A stretch of DNA of 64,000 nt, from positions 1-64,000 of the forward strand of contig JAKOGH010000109.1 of NCBI GenBank assembly GCA_024811115.1. Reading direction: 5' to 3'. Below, in pieces: positions 47,291 to 61,600 of this stretch. The first letter of the stretch is position 1; each line of letters begins with the position of its first letter. This DNA is from Terana coerulea. Its lineage: Eukaryota; Basidiomycota; Agaricomycetes; Polyporales; Phanerochaetaceae. A program made the translations under genes and the position numbers. The notes beneath the pieces are model-generated. The model saw nothing but the letters and a program-made list of their open reading frames with translations, was not told the origin of the DNA and did not search any database.

Positions 47291-50200
47291 ATGCCCACGT
47301 TGCAACGTATACGGACTTTTGGAGTATGGTTCTTTCGTCGCTTTGGCATGTACGTATGCAGCTTCACTTGTCTCTGCGCGTCTTGCTCACTGTGAGAGTC
47401 CAGACACTGCGCAACACATCAAATTAGGGTCATCTTGATATCCTCCGTCGTCATCTCGTGCCTCCTGTTCCCCGCAGTTGCCGTATATTCATCTACGAAG
47501 ACTGAATCCTTCTCGCTCTCATTCCGAGTTTTCAATGCCCTCCTGACACCGGACGACCTGTCCAGCTACTTTGCTCTCGACGACGTTCGCCAGCTCTGGG
47601 AGGGGCAGGACACGCTACATGTTCGGGACGATTCTATTGCACGAGCACGCTGTGGGAAGGGCGGCGTTGTACGCTTGGAACGTATCCTGGTCCATGACCA
47701 TACCGAGACGGAAGGCGCGTATTCTGCTTTGAGTCACCAAACCCTGTTATCGACCCTGAAGCTGGAACGCCGACTATCTGAACTTCTTGCCGCTAGCAAG
47801 GCGTCATGTCTCCGCTCGCCGAAGGGGCGCTGTTTGGTTTTGAGCCCGCTGGCCTTCTGGGACTATGAAGAAGACGTCCTATTGCGCGACACCGACATCT
47901 TTCAAACGCTCGGAGCATATCGAAACGCCTCTGCACACGGCCTTACGATAACTCCGGACATGGTCTTAGCTGGACGAGGAGACGCTCAGGGTCCGGACTC
48001 CGACTTCGGAGAGGACGCATATCCGATTCTCACCTACTTCTTCCCGGAGTCCGATTGTCTTGCGAACCATGGCCGCAACTTCTGGCTGAACATTGTCGAG
48101 GATGCCGCTTCATCACTTCGTGGTGACGCTGTAGTGCTCACACAAGAGCCCCAGTTGTTAGCTTTGGAGGTGAGTGCATAGCCGTCTTGGTCACCATGCG
48201 AAACTCAACTTTATTTAGTACGAGAAGGAAACCACTTTGGCCCCTCACCCGTCAACGTTAAAAGGCTTGACGTATGCGGCCTACTTTATTTTCGCTGTGT
48301 ACTTCTGGCGGTCAATGAGACGTATGGATACCGTGCACTCCCGAATCGGCCTGGCATTCACCGGCATCGTTGAGATCATCATTAGTACCATTACGAGCCT
48401 GAGTGTATGCGCTCTTGTGGGCTTCAGAATCACTATGGTACCTTGGTGCGTGTCTTTGTCTTTCCCAAGGTTGCGTGGCTGATCTCTAATTCAGGGAAAT
48501 TTTCCCCATCGTTGTTATATTCATTGGAGTGGAGAATATGTTCAGTATTGTAAGTAAGATCAATCAACATTGTAGATTCTTGCATTCATGTCCCTAGGTG
48601 GATGCAGTGATCAAGACGTCCATCGCCCTTCCTGTGAAGGAGCGTATAGCAGAAGGGTTAGGTTACGCTGGAACGTCCAACTCCTTGAAGCTATGCACAT
48701 ACAACTCAGTTCTGGGCGTCATCGCGTTCTTCTCAACCGGCGCTATCCGTCAATTCTGTGCCTTCGCAATCGTTGTACTAGTCGCTCACTGGTTTCTGGT
48801 CCATACCTTCTTTGTGACTGTACTCTCGATTGATATTCAACGCTTGGAGGTGAGATACTTGCTTTCGAGCTTCCTCAGCGTAATTATTAATCCAATATCG
48901 ACGCACAGCTCGACGAACTTCTACGGCAAAACGCTAGTCTCGCGCCTCAGCTGACGGCTGCGCCAACGAAAGCGCCCATCGTGCAATCTCGCACGAAGTT
49001 CGGGAGGACAGTCGCACGTGTACAACATCTCCTACGGGGTCGCCCTACTAAGAATATAAGTCTGGTTCTGGTTAGTACCTTGCTTACCTCCGTTTTATCA
49101 GCTAATGAGCTTTTTGCATTTATGCAGCTCCTGGCCATCACGGCGGCACTCTACTACATGACCCAACCTCACTCCTCTAAGGTCCAGCCGATTCCTTCCT
49201 TGGCTAGAGGTCATTTGCGCCCAGGAAAGTCGCATAACCTCGAAGGCGTCCCACCCGCCGAGCATATATGGCGTACCTTCAATCCCGCCAACTACGACTT
49301 GGTGCACATCCGTGTCGAAGCGCCGACTATCGTTCTCATGCAGCAGGATGCGAATATTACCAATGACGTCACGCATGAGAAGCAGCAACACAGGCTTGAA
49401 TATGACCTTATGCATCGTTCCCGTTGGACAAGACTGTGGTGGCGCACGGCGAGACCTCTGGCGTGGGCGTTCAAGACTATCATCGTACCCACGTTCGTGA
49501 CAACCCTGTTGCTCTATGGCCTGCTGTTGTATCTGCTGAAAGATGCCGAACTTCTCGAGGCTCAGCGTAATCGCGTCGAACCTGATTCACCCGTCTCCGA
49601 AGAAGCGGTTCCGCCAGTCGACAACAGCGTCTCGCTTCGGACCTTGCCTCGGATATTTGCTAATGATGTGGAGCTTATCGCTGCGAGCAAGGACGGCAGC
49701 ATCGTCGCGACGGTCGGCTTGCAGAGCGAGTTTGTGCTATGGCGGAAGGATACACAGGCGTACTCTGCCGTCGACACCACCAACGTGATGCTTGGTAGCG
49801 GAAGCACGCCTTCGGCATCATCGGCGCTGACTGCCATTGCAGTCAATGACGCAGGGACGTATGTCGCAGTGGGCACCGTCACGGGTGTTATCGGGGTTTG
49901 GTACATTGGACAGAATCGAGTCCAGCCGTTGCCTCACCTCAGTGGAGACAACCTCTCCACTGTCACCCAAATCCATTTTGCCCCGACTTCGCCTATAACC
50001 ACCGGTAGATCCACCCCCAGACGAGCGAGTGGTGGTCTCAGTATCGCTTCAGACCCAAACACGCCACCCGAACCTCCCGGTGTCATCTACGCGACATACG
50101 ATCACGGTTTCGCGATGAAGTGGACGGTCGGTTCGTTCGCGGTGCCAACGCATATCCGGCCGTCCAAATCTGCCTCGGTGGTACAATCGTTGTTGCTGCA

Positions 50201-51530
50201 CGTACAGCCGGACGATCGTCTCCTCATGGGATTCACGCTGGACGACGGCACGCTGGAGCTTTGCGACTTGGATGGTGCGAACGCTATACTCCCACCTGAG
50301 TGCTCAGTGGTCGCTGGCAACCCCGCCGATCTCGTCACGAGAGCGCATGTCTGCCGAGCCGAACTGGAGGGAGAGACGCGGGTGATACTCGCTGCTGCGA
50401 CCCAAGCGGGTGTGGTGTCGCTCTGGGACGCTGGGACTGGCGAGTGCATGTACATCCTGGACGATCCCTATGGCCCTATCAGCAACCTTCGGGTTTTACC
50501 GGTACCTACCAAGCGGTGCGCGACATGCAGAGAGCTTCCTGTCGAGAGCTTCTCCTTGTGCTTCTCCGTCGGTCAGGCGGTCCTGATTCACCGGGCCTAC
50601 CTATCTCTACCGACGATGAGATGTACCTGTCCCGCCAACCAGCCGAAACTCATGTCGAGTATACAAGGCAGGAAGGCGCGGAGCGGAAGCGTAGCCTCGA
50701 TGGGCACAAGCTCAGGGACATCATCTCCCGTTCACACCCGCGGGCGAATACCGTCGTTTTCCTCTGGGCCGTCTGCGGCCGACGCCGGCGCCATGTTCCC
50801 CGTTTCCGCGCACGGCCTACATATGAGACGAGCGTCGGATAAGCGCAGTCTTGACTCGTACATACCACTGGAGTCCGATGAAGTCGACGGGCGTAACCCT
50901 GTTGGGCCACAAGATGTGACGCCTCCGGGAACGGTGACCTCCGCATTCCTCACGCCAGGACGACAGCATTCGTCGTTGTGGGAGAATCTGATTGTGGTCC
51001 GAACGGCAGAGGCAACGTACGAACGAGGAGGATGGGATGTCGTGGGTGGGCAGATTGTGGGGATCAGGAGGCGACCGAGGATGCCCTTAGTAGGCGGGGG
51101 CAGTACGAGAGGCGGAGGAAAGAGTCCGGCAGGGATCCAATCACGGGCGGAGAACAAAGGCCTGACACCTGCGACGCTCGAGCGTTGGGAGCTTTGGATC
51201 TTCAACCCCTCGCAGCTGCTGTTGAAGGTGTCGACCCTCACCAACTTGGACGAGGAGAGTCGAGCAGCAGACAGAGAGAAGAAGGGTCCGCACTCGGAGG
51301 AGTCCAAAACATCTCGTCCGACTCCTTCTACAAACCACGCCACAATAAGCACCAAGCGGCGGCCACCCATAGCAGACATCGTTCCACGCCTACATTTCAC
51401 GCGGGTATCGCCGTTCGTCTCTAGTCGCTCGTTCTGCCTGGCCGGGTTCGGCAACACTGTGGGCTTGTTTGACCTCGGGCCATCTGCCGCGCGCCAGCGG
51501 CCGTCATTGGAACGTATCCGAAGCAGCTAA
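47291..51530 (+). CDS. SREBP cleavage-activating protein homologue (SCAP)
   Basis: SCAP escorts the SREBP transcription factor from ER to Golgi when sterol or oxygen is low; in fungi it governs sterol synthesis and hypoxia responses. Exons 47291-47349, 47428-48169, 48219-48445, 48495-48549, 48598-48849, 48909-49070 and 49128-51530 join to 1299 residues, uninterrupted. After an N-terminal membrane segment and a luminal loop comes the sterol-sensing domain at about 270-430: YAAYFIFAVYFWRSMRRMD, WEIFPIVVIFIGVENMFSI, IRQFCAFAIVVLVAHWF and TVLSIDIQRLE, all close to animal SCAP. Another membrane segment (VPTFVTTLLLYGLLLYLL) precedes a C-terminal WD40-type region (DGSIVATVGLQSEFVLW, GVVSLWDAGTGECMYIL) that would bind SREBP. 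The intron at 49071-49127 is optional (57 nt, in frame). No SREBP gene is in the window. Confidence 0.9.
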
Positions 51531-52361
51531 TTAGCTCGGGTGGTCAGACTTTGGACGTCCCTCGCCCAAGATCTATCCTTCCTCATCAACCGCGCAAGGT
51601 CGTTCGTTATCCCAAGCTCCGCATTTCCGGTGTATTCGAGATCTCTTTGGCTTTATAGACAGTAATGGTACGGTACTTCTTTGTGGTTTTGGGGCATTAG
51701 GCTTTATTCCTTTCACGTTACTCTACATCTCGCCAACGTCTCCTCCGCGCATATGGCAGCTGGCTTATGTCACGACATATCTGTATATCATATGCATGGC
51801 TCCTTCATCGCTCGTTGACCCTTACCTTATGATTGTCAATGTGTCCAACAAATTCCGTCTTCGATGTACTATAATATTCGTTGTAACCCCCTGTGCGAGC
51901 CTGGCTACGCGGCAGTAAAATCGAATCTAGCTGCTTGTTCGCCACAGCTGGCGGGGTAACGTCTTCGTATTAGATGAGTGCTCTTCCTTAGTCACTTTTA
52001 ACTCTACTCACACTGTCAGTTGACTGTCAGTACGTCCCGGTCACTGTTTGGTGCTGGGGCGGGCTGGGGCGGCCCGGGTTATGTAAGTCGTTTGAATCTC
52101 AGATCTCAAAATCTCATCGCTAGCGCTCAGCCTGCTACCAGAGCCGCCACGTGCTGAGTCGCCTAAGCCTATTTCAGTGTTTGACCTGGCAGAGTTTTAT
52201 CAGTGTCAAAAGCTGTTGTTACGCAAGTACCAAGAATGTATACATCCTTTGTTGATGATTTCCCGAATTTTGTCGACCTAAAGTGGTCCGCAGAGACTTG
52301 GTGAGTCCCACTACCTGAGTTCGAGAATACGTACAAATGATGGTTTATTAGTGTTCAGCTC
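51531..52361. other. About 830 bp with no supported gene
   Basis: 3' flank of the SCAP gene and upstream region of F-box-like gene 3. It includes ATCTCAGATCTC near 52095-52107. Confidence 0.45.
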
Positions 52362-53853
52362 ATGTCCAGCCCAGATCCCCTGTCCGCCTACGAACAAGAA
52401 GCCAATACAGTGCAAGGTCTTATTGCAGTCCTCTCTTCCGCTCTAGCACGGCTACGCCAAGGCAGGAACAATTGCATTCCGATCCATAGGCTACCACCCG
52501 AGATCCTTCGAATGATCTTTCGCCTTTCCGGACAGTGTGGAAAGGATCATAGGACCACTCTCATAGTCTCTTGGACCTGCGCACGGTGGCGAGCTATCTC
52601 TGTCGAGGACCCCAAACAGTGGACACATACTCGACTGGATACCATACCTGGCAAAGCACTCGACCTTTACGGACAAAGGAACCAACAGCTCCCGCTTCAT
52701 GCTTACTCGGTAGGCCTCAACCGCCGATTCCTTGATACTCCCGTCTCCCGCCTGAAAGGCCTCCTTCTATTACTCGACTCAAGTCATTGCGACATGGCCA
52801 CCTTCACGGAATTTTGGGAGCGACTAAAGGTGCCTCTTTTGGAAGACCTGTCGCTATCGTGGGCCGCGAAGGACGTTGAAGACGTTAACGATATCAGCCA
52901 TTGGCACGACCTCCTGTCGCTATATTCAGGGTTCATACTTGAGGATGTTAGGCTTGGTGATCAGTGTCCCAGGTTGACGCAGCTGATGATGTATGGATGC
53001 CGCTTACCCTGGCAGAGTGGAAGATACCCCAATCTCACGGAGCTCAGCCTCTGTACCCTCGTCGGACTTTTTTCTCCCGAAGACAGAGACCTCTTCGCCA
53101 TCTTCCGGGACTGCACACAGTTGAGGAGTTTGGACTTGAGACTCGTGCCGTCCATGTATAGAGCAAGATGGGATCCAGCGTCCGACGTCCTTTTAAAACA
53201 TGCGGCCGATCGGTCGGAACGCATCCCTGCGCCGTTTTTACAGACTTTGCTTCTCGACGTACCGCTGGAATATGCGGTTGCCATTCTTGGAGGAATCACA
53301 CTCTCCACGCCAACCCTGAACTGCCTAAGCATCACCTCTGCAACGGACTATGGCCGCAGCGAAATATCCAGTGAAGTATTTCAAGAGTCTTGCGTACCTC
53401 TCCGCCTCTTCGAAGGGCTTCCATGAACTCCGTGTCTTCTGTAACGAGAGACAAGGAAATAATTGCGGCATTGAAGGCACGGGCTATCACTCTTCTGGAC
53501 GACGTTACGTTCTCAAGGTACAAGATCGGCGTGGATATACTATCCCTCCCCCTGATTTTGCTTTTCTTATACCACCCACCGAACTCTCGACGCTTGGCCA
53601 TCTCATCATTTCCTCTCCGAAAGATGTAACAGATTCCTCCTTGACTTCCATGTTATTGCGATGTTGCTCCACACTCAAACAGATAACCTTGGTCGGGTTC
53701 TCTGACGAAGACACTCAATCCGTCCATGAGTGCATAACCGGAGCGCAGGCGAGCCTACCACGGGCCGCAGATAGCAAGCTGGACACCTTGTCAATCAACT
53801 TCGCGGAAGCATTCGTTTTCCCTTTCGCTCAGCAGTTTAACAAAGGCTTCTGA
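52362..53853 (+). CDS. F-box-like leucine-rich protein 3, one frame break
   Basis: ATG 52362 opens a frame with an F-box-like region at about 40-90 (HRLPPEILRMIFRLSGQCG, then CARWRAISVEDPKQWTHTRL) and leucine-rich units (LTQLMMYGCRLPWQSGRY, LRSLDLRLVPSM). Near 53416 a GGG appears to have one G too many: the frame hits TGA, while the next frame continues as FHELRVFCNERQ to the stop at 53853, giving about 496 residues. It is shorter at the C-terminus than paralog 1. The same substrate-receptor inference applies. It is the only one of the three on the + strand. Confidence 0.7.
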
Positions 53854-54524
53854 AGTGGTCAGGATTGCGGAATGAACGCAGGACCTCGCACGACGTGGAG
53901 GAGACGATCTGCGCTTCCCCAGCCATCCTATCTTCGTGGCTATCACATTTTCCCCCATTTTCAAGCCTCTGTCGCAGAAGTTCCGTGGCAAAACGCACGT
54001 TTCATTGCAATGTTGGAGAACCACAAGGACGACTCGGTTTTGAATATTTTGTTGGAATATATCGCGAGGTGTTTCCGTTGGCATTAGTTAAGGGAATGAT
54101 GAACTTTAATTTCCCGCACTACGATTGTTCCTGTTGCCGTTTTGTTGTATACTAGGCCCGCTGAAAGCCAGGGAAAATCACCGCCTTTCTTTACTAGCAC
54201 TTCTTGACGCATAACTTGTTCTAAATCATTGCTTGATCTTTTTCTCGATTCGCTATTGTCCATGAAAATTACAGTGGTCAGTACACACTGATGCATTCGT
54301 CAGCTGGAATACTAGTCCATCACGCTTAGAGAACACAAAATCTTGCAGCGGCTGAAGCGAGCGAAGAATTCCATGTAATTTGTGGAGGTGCGATACAAGA
54401 GTAAGACACAACCCAACATAACAAGAAAGCGCATATTGCGCTCTGGCAGAGACATCCACAAATAGATAACCCAGATACATACGAGCTCTGACACCATGTC
54501 TAAGAAATAAATAGCGAAGGAAGC
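53854..54524. other. About 670 bp with no supported gene
   Basis: Lies between the convergent F-box-like gene 3 and manganese peroxidase 2. No recognisable frame. Confidence 0.45.
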
Positions 54525-56050
<1,526 letters not shown>

Positions 56051-56164
56051 TGGATTGTCAAGAGCGGGTGTAGGAGGTCAAGAGGCGAGAGAACTTGATG
56101 TCCTGAGGAGAGTGGCGACTGAAGAGGTCGATGTCCTGAGGAATGAGTGAGCACTCTCGACAGG

Positions 56165-56409
56165 TTTTATACCCTCCAAAATACCTCGTGAATGTTGCCG
56201 CAGGCGGGCACGACTGGCGAATCACAGTCAGCCGGTTTCGAGGCTCTCAGGACTGTGGGTGGCATGCACGGTGCCGATGGCAGAGCATCAGCGACGGCGC
56301 CGTTTTTTGCGCAGGATCCCATCGGTCGGGTACCGCTGTACGGTCGGTATGGCCTCAGCCGTCCCGAGGCCAGAGAGGCGGGATGCATGAGGCTCACAGG
56401 ACTGTGGGT
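56165..56409 (-). promoter_or_regulatory. Promoter of manganese peroxidase 2
   Basis: TATAAAA at 56165-56171, 115 bp upstream of the start. Two copies of the 17-bp motif shared with MnP1 lie at 56244-56260 (about -200, one mismatch) and 56393-56409 (about -350, identical). The leader has two copies of TGTCCTGAGGA, at 56099-56109 and 56132-56142. Confidence 0.6.
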
Positions 56410-58198
56410 GGCAGGACAATTTGTCCTGCACAGAACCTGTTCTCTGGGTAAGCTGTCATGCGTCTGGTACGACCATGGGAGGCGGGCTGTACTTACCGAC
56501 AGGGCCTGACGCACGTCGGGATTGGCGATTGCTGATCGTTGCTTCCTTGCCAAGGATCCGTGCGTTGTGTGAGCGCGACGGATCTCTATACGGCCAGTAA
56601 GCCGGTAAGGCAAGTGTTTAGAGTAGAACTGCGGGTGATACCCACGGTACATCGCCTTGCACTGGCATTTATTCGAGTAAGCGTGGTTAACTTCTCTCGC
56701 AAGAATGGTAAATCGCAGGCCAATGCTCACCTTTGACTGTCTGCGCATGTCTGCGCCATCCGTACTTCTTGTTCGCGCTAGCTTGACTGGAGGAAATTCA
56801 CGCTGCATGTTGTGTCTCGAATACGAGAAGAGACCACCAGGTCTGACGAACCAGACTTGAGGTATGAGAGCAAATAAGAGCGGTACCGCAACATGGGTTT
56901 ATTGCGGTGCCTAGTATGAAACGCTCAGACGTAATTTGCGTAGACCGCAGCTACTTTCACATTGGTTGTAAGTAAATATAGAACATAAGCGAAAATTCCG
57001 GTCGGCGTACTGACATTAACATCAGAATATCATACGCTTTGGAGCGAGCGAGGGAGTCTGAGGAGGACCAACGCCCACCGCACTCTCAGCAACTACGGGC
57101 CCGAGAAGGTGAGTGGGAATGAGGTGCATTTCAGGGCACAGCCAAGGTTGAGACGTACATATGTTCCCTGATGGCCGAACAAGACATTGCAATTCTGGAA
57201 GACGCTAGTGGGGTCTCCCAAAAATAGCCCTGAGAACCTGTTGGACTTGGCTGCGGCTGGGAGAACGGCCATCTCGATGACGCATAACCTTGTAGCAATT
57301 CTGTGCTGCACTTTCCGCAACGAGCCCACTACCACTCCGAGTCCAGCTTGCAGCTCTCAGTCTTGGGAGATTGCAGACAAAACTACTGATAAATGCAGCG
57401 ACTCGGGAGTCTGTGCACGTACGCAGTAAGTGAGCGTTCAAAGAAGACGAACAAGGCCGTGCATCGGACATGAAGCTTCGGTTGTGTATGACGAGATCAC
57501 TTCTTTACGTACTGTTGAACCGCTCGGCCCCGGCGTGGTCGTTGACAGTCTTGGCCCGGTGGGATATCGCTGCGGAAAAAGTGCAAACTGTGCGCGCTGC
57601 GTCGCTTGTCGTCGAGCACAGCCTCATGCATGCACGGCGGCCCGCGCGTATGACAATAAAGAGTGATGCCAGTGGATGGCTGGACGCAGCCGAAGTCGAC
57701 GTGGTGGTCTGTGGGAAAGGCAAAGTGATAGAGCTGGCATCACTTCCCACACGGGGAAGTCGCGAGCGTCGTGGCGCGGCGGGTGCCGGCATCAACGCCG
57801 AATCATCGACGCCCAACCGGGTTCTTGCCGCGGCGCACCACGAACCAACCCTTTCACTCTTTTCGCTTTTTTAAGGATGTACATCTACGGATGGAAATTT
57901 GACCAGACAAGCCTTTATATTACCATTGTGTCGATATCAAACAGCAAAAATAGGCCGTCCGCAGTGACAACAGGACCTACTTGAATAAAAGTCGCGGTTC
58001 GGACTTCAAGGCACAGCCTGCTGCCAAACAACGTTAGCATTGGCAGGTAACGTCTTACAGTGCTTACCAATACTCTAGTAGCGGTACTGATTGTGAGTTA
58101 GGACTTAACTGAATCAGGGTCGAGCTTGCATCTCAGGCTTGCAGGAGCTGCGATGGTAAAATCGAGACAGGGAAACCGCAAAGCGCGGAGGCCTCGAA
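56410..58198. other. About 1.8 kb with no supported gene
   Basis: Only short frames. Includes further upstream DNA of manganese peroxidase 2. No recognisable domain. Confidence 0.45.
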
Positions 58199-58236
58199 GT
58201 GGAGGTGGTGAGGCGGTGAGGCGGTGAGGCGGTGAG
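58199..58236. repeat. Short tandem repeat GGTGAGGCGGTGAGGC
   Basis: Three to four head-to-tail copies of a GGTGAGGC unit about 100 bp before the LTR. No function is assigned. Confidence 0.6.
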
Positions 58237-58337
58237 GAATGGGAGGTCGCTTGCTGTGTTGAAATATTCTGAAGTACTGCTTCCAACAAATCACTGCATT
58301 GCGTACACTGCTTTCGAAGGCGACATCAGTGGCACCG

Positions 58338-58655
58338 TGTCATGAACTTCTGGGCGTCTCTAGGGTATTCTTTTCATTTCCATTGTCTTCTACCCCTATC
58401 TATTGTTCTCTCATCGATACTTGTGGTTTCCGTATGTTCCTCTATTGTTCTGGACCGCTCTAGTACATACACGAGGATACCGGGTGGTACTGTACAGTTT
58501 AGGACTACACATGTATAAGTAGCTACCGCCTGCAACAGAGAAAGCCAGTCTCGAGCTGGTCTGTTCCCCAGCTAGTTACTCGGAGACTGCACCACTATTT
58601 CCGTCCCCAGTTGAGAGCGTCGCACCTGGTACAGTTGTACTAGTTGTTGTTGACA
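58338..58655 (+). mobile_element. Candidate 5' LTR of a Ty3/gypsy element
   Basis: 318 bp starting TGTCATG and ending TTGACA, so it has the 5-bp inverted ends TGTCA/TGACA expected of an LTR. A TATAAG tract lies near 58515. The position fits the gag-pol remains that follow on the + strand. The 3' LTR would be outside the window, so the boundary is not confirmed. Confidence 0.5.
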
Positions 58656-61600
58656 TAAGCTCGAGACTATCCTACCCCTGCGACGATCTCTCGTTGCTCC
58701 ACCTGTTCTACCCAGAACACCTACCCGTTGCCCGGTCCGTCCTGTATAGGAGGATCGTGTAGATTGAGTTTAGACCCTAGTACACTGGACCGTAATCACC
58801 CGCGAAGAGCGGCCCGTGAACCTCGGTATTGACCATCCCCTGTGTCGTTACCCCGTGCACACGCGACTAGTTACCCAATCAGTACCCCGTTGATCCAACT
58901 CAACGGTTCCGAGCTTCATCTCGGAGAGCTGTACCTTAGACACCCTAACCCGGTGCTCTTTGATCGGCTGGGAACCTTTGGCGCACCCTTGGGTGTGGGA
59001 AGCTAGTAAAGCGGTAATCGGAAGGCGAGACAGGCGCTCTTTGGGCTCGTGTCCCTTAGAGTCAAGCTGCAACCGAGAAGTCGGTAGACCGCAGCGGGAT
59101 TAAACAGCAGAACACTGGTAACTCGTAGCCATATCAGTAGTAGCACGTGTTGAACAATTCCTCTAAGACAACTTCTATCCTCGTGCTCTTCATTTCGGTT
59201 GAAGAGTATTGCAGGCTGCCTAGAATAGGCTTCACCCGTGTATGGCTGGAGGCGACTCGTGCCCTTGTATAGGACGACCTCATCACTTTTCCACGACTCG
59301 CGGGAGACCGATCTATCGGAAGCACGACGACAAGTGGTATTCGTGCCGCTGACCCGAAGTGTGTTCACGCAGACACTAATCCAAGTGTCAAGTGTGGTAC
59401 TTGCGCAGTGAGTTTAGAAACCAAGCGCAAATACTCTTCATACTACGTGCAAGCCGACGATACCAGTGTCAACCCACCTACTCCCGCAGTCATCCCTCGG
59501 CCGTTACCGGTTGACTTCCATTCCCACGCGCTCCATCCCCTATCATCCCCTGAATCCGAAGGCGAGAAGTCGTCGCCCAGTAAAGACAACGAGGACCACG
59601 ACGACGGAGACGCCCTACTACCCGACCACACCGAGCGCGTCGAATTTTCGGTCATAGCCGACGCCATGGCCACCGCTACTCTAACCGCATCGGGCCTGGA
59701 GACGAATTACGACGATCCCTGTTCATGCGTCGACTCAAACCACAATAGTCTGATGCTCGGAAATAAGCTCATCTATTTCCACTTCCTGGGAGGCACCACT
59801 ATAACCAAGGAATGCGGCCGAGCAACCTTGTTCACACGCTAGCGGAAATCAACCTGCCAACGTTGTGGAATTCGTGGCCCAGGAGCTCGAGATGAGATGA
59901 GTAGTGGCAAGCGACCGGAGAGCCCGCCGGCCGGAGGACCCTCCTTTGGAGGTAACGGCCGAGGCGGAGGCGGCCCCCGGAGGCGGAGGTCGAGGACATC
60001 GAGATCGCGACGATGATGATGACGATAACGAACGCGATCGCGATGGTCTGGCAAACAAGCCGGACACCTTCGACGGAAGCCGGAAAGATTGGGAAGCCTG
60101 GTGGAAGCAAATCAGGCTGAACATCTTCGCGAACCATCATAAAAACTCCGATCAGATCGAGCGAAAATCACATTGTCCTGTCTACATGCAGGGCGGATCG
60201 GCCGGAGAGTGGGCCGAGGCCTATCTCGAAAGCACTGATTTCGCACGAGCAGATTGGGGTGTTTTCAAGAACGCCTGGTCAAGCAATTCTCGCATGACCG
60301 GCACTCAGACGCCTTGCAGAAGCTGAAGGAGCTGAAGCAGGGAAGCATGAGCGTTCGAGAGTTCAGAACGCGCTTGAGATGTCGCCTCCCGCGCAGGGTA
60401 CGGCGCACTTCAGGAGCAGCTCGACGCGCAGTCAGTGATTCTCATTGACTACCTCGACGAAGCTCTCCAGAAGCGAGTCCTCGATGCGGTCTGGAGTTGG
60501 GAAGACGTCCAGCGGTACTCGGCGTACATGCGCATTGCCGAGCGTGGACGAGAATCAGAGGAGGCACTACCAGCGCCAGAAGAACCTCGAGGGCAGTCAG
60601 TCCCACAAAACCGGCTCCCAAGCCGCAAACCCACAGTCAGGGCGCCGGCAGCGTCTTCACAGACCCAAGCGCCTCGACAAGATCGTCGAGATGGAACCGG
60701 CATAACCTACGGAGGGGCCGGCCAACCAATGAACCTGGACAGGGCCCGAAAGGAAGGGCTTTGTTTAATTGCCATCAGAAGGACATTTGTCGCGCGACTG
60801 CCCCTGCCGAAGCAACCTCGTCAGGTGCGCGGCGTCTACCGACCTTCCTGATGAGAAGGACGATAAGCCCAAGCCGTCGTCGGCTCAAGCTGATTCGTTC
60901 CCTGATGGAATGGAGGAACGCATCGCGTGGTAGAATCCTCGTTCATGAAGCTTCTCAAGGGTTTTCAGGCGGCTCAAGCGAAAGCACAGACGTGAAGAGC
61001 CTAGAATCATTTCTCAACTACTGTTGTACCATAGTGTTAGACGAATCATCGCAATGTTATTCTGAAGGGCGTCTGCTGAGCAGCGTGGCGGTTCAACACC
61101 GTGCTTAATTCCGCGTTCATTCTCAGAAAACACGTCTGCACCGATAGTAGAGAAAGAACCTGTGCCAAAACCCAAATGGGTAAGAGAAGTACATGGACTC
61201 CGGCGTGGATCCATCAGTGGACCACGTACGATGCCGAAGCGGCTGTTAAGATTCTGGAAGGATAGGTGCATGCAAAGCGTCAGGTAGATGCCACGCTAGC
61301 AAGCGCCCAAAATATTGCTTCTATGTCGCGACGAAGCAACTATATACCTTTCAGAATTAAAAAGCCGCCGAGATACATCCGAGGCCGAAAAGGCAATCAG
61401 ATTGATGTCCCAATGATACGTCACTACATTGGACACCTCTGAATCCTTTCGGTTAAAGCTCTACTAGACTCCGGGATGCACTGGATCTTCAATTGATCAG
61501 ACATTTGTACAGGAACATGGCATTGCAACAACCAAATTGCCTGTTCCAATCCCAGTGACGCCGGCAGTCATAATGTCGGCGGTCCGATCGCAGAATGTGT

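Noticed and set aside
59408..59842. A 144-residue frame in the leader of the gypsy element
   Set aside because: No gag, zinc-knuckle or other motif. It lies before the recognisable gag and is more likely leader or a decayed part of it.
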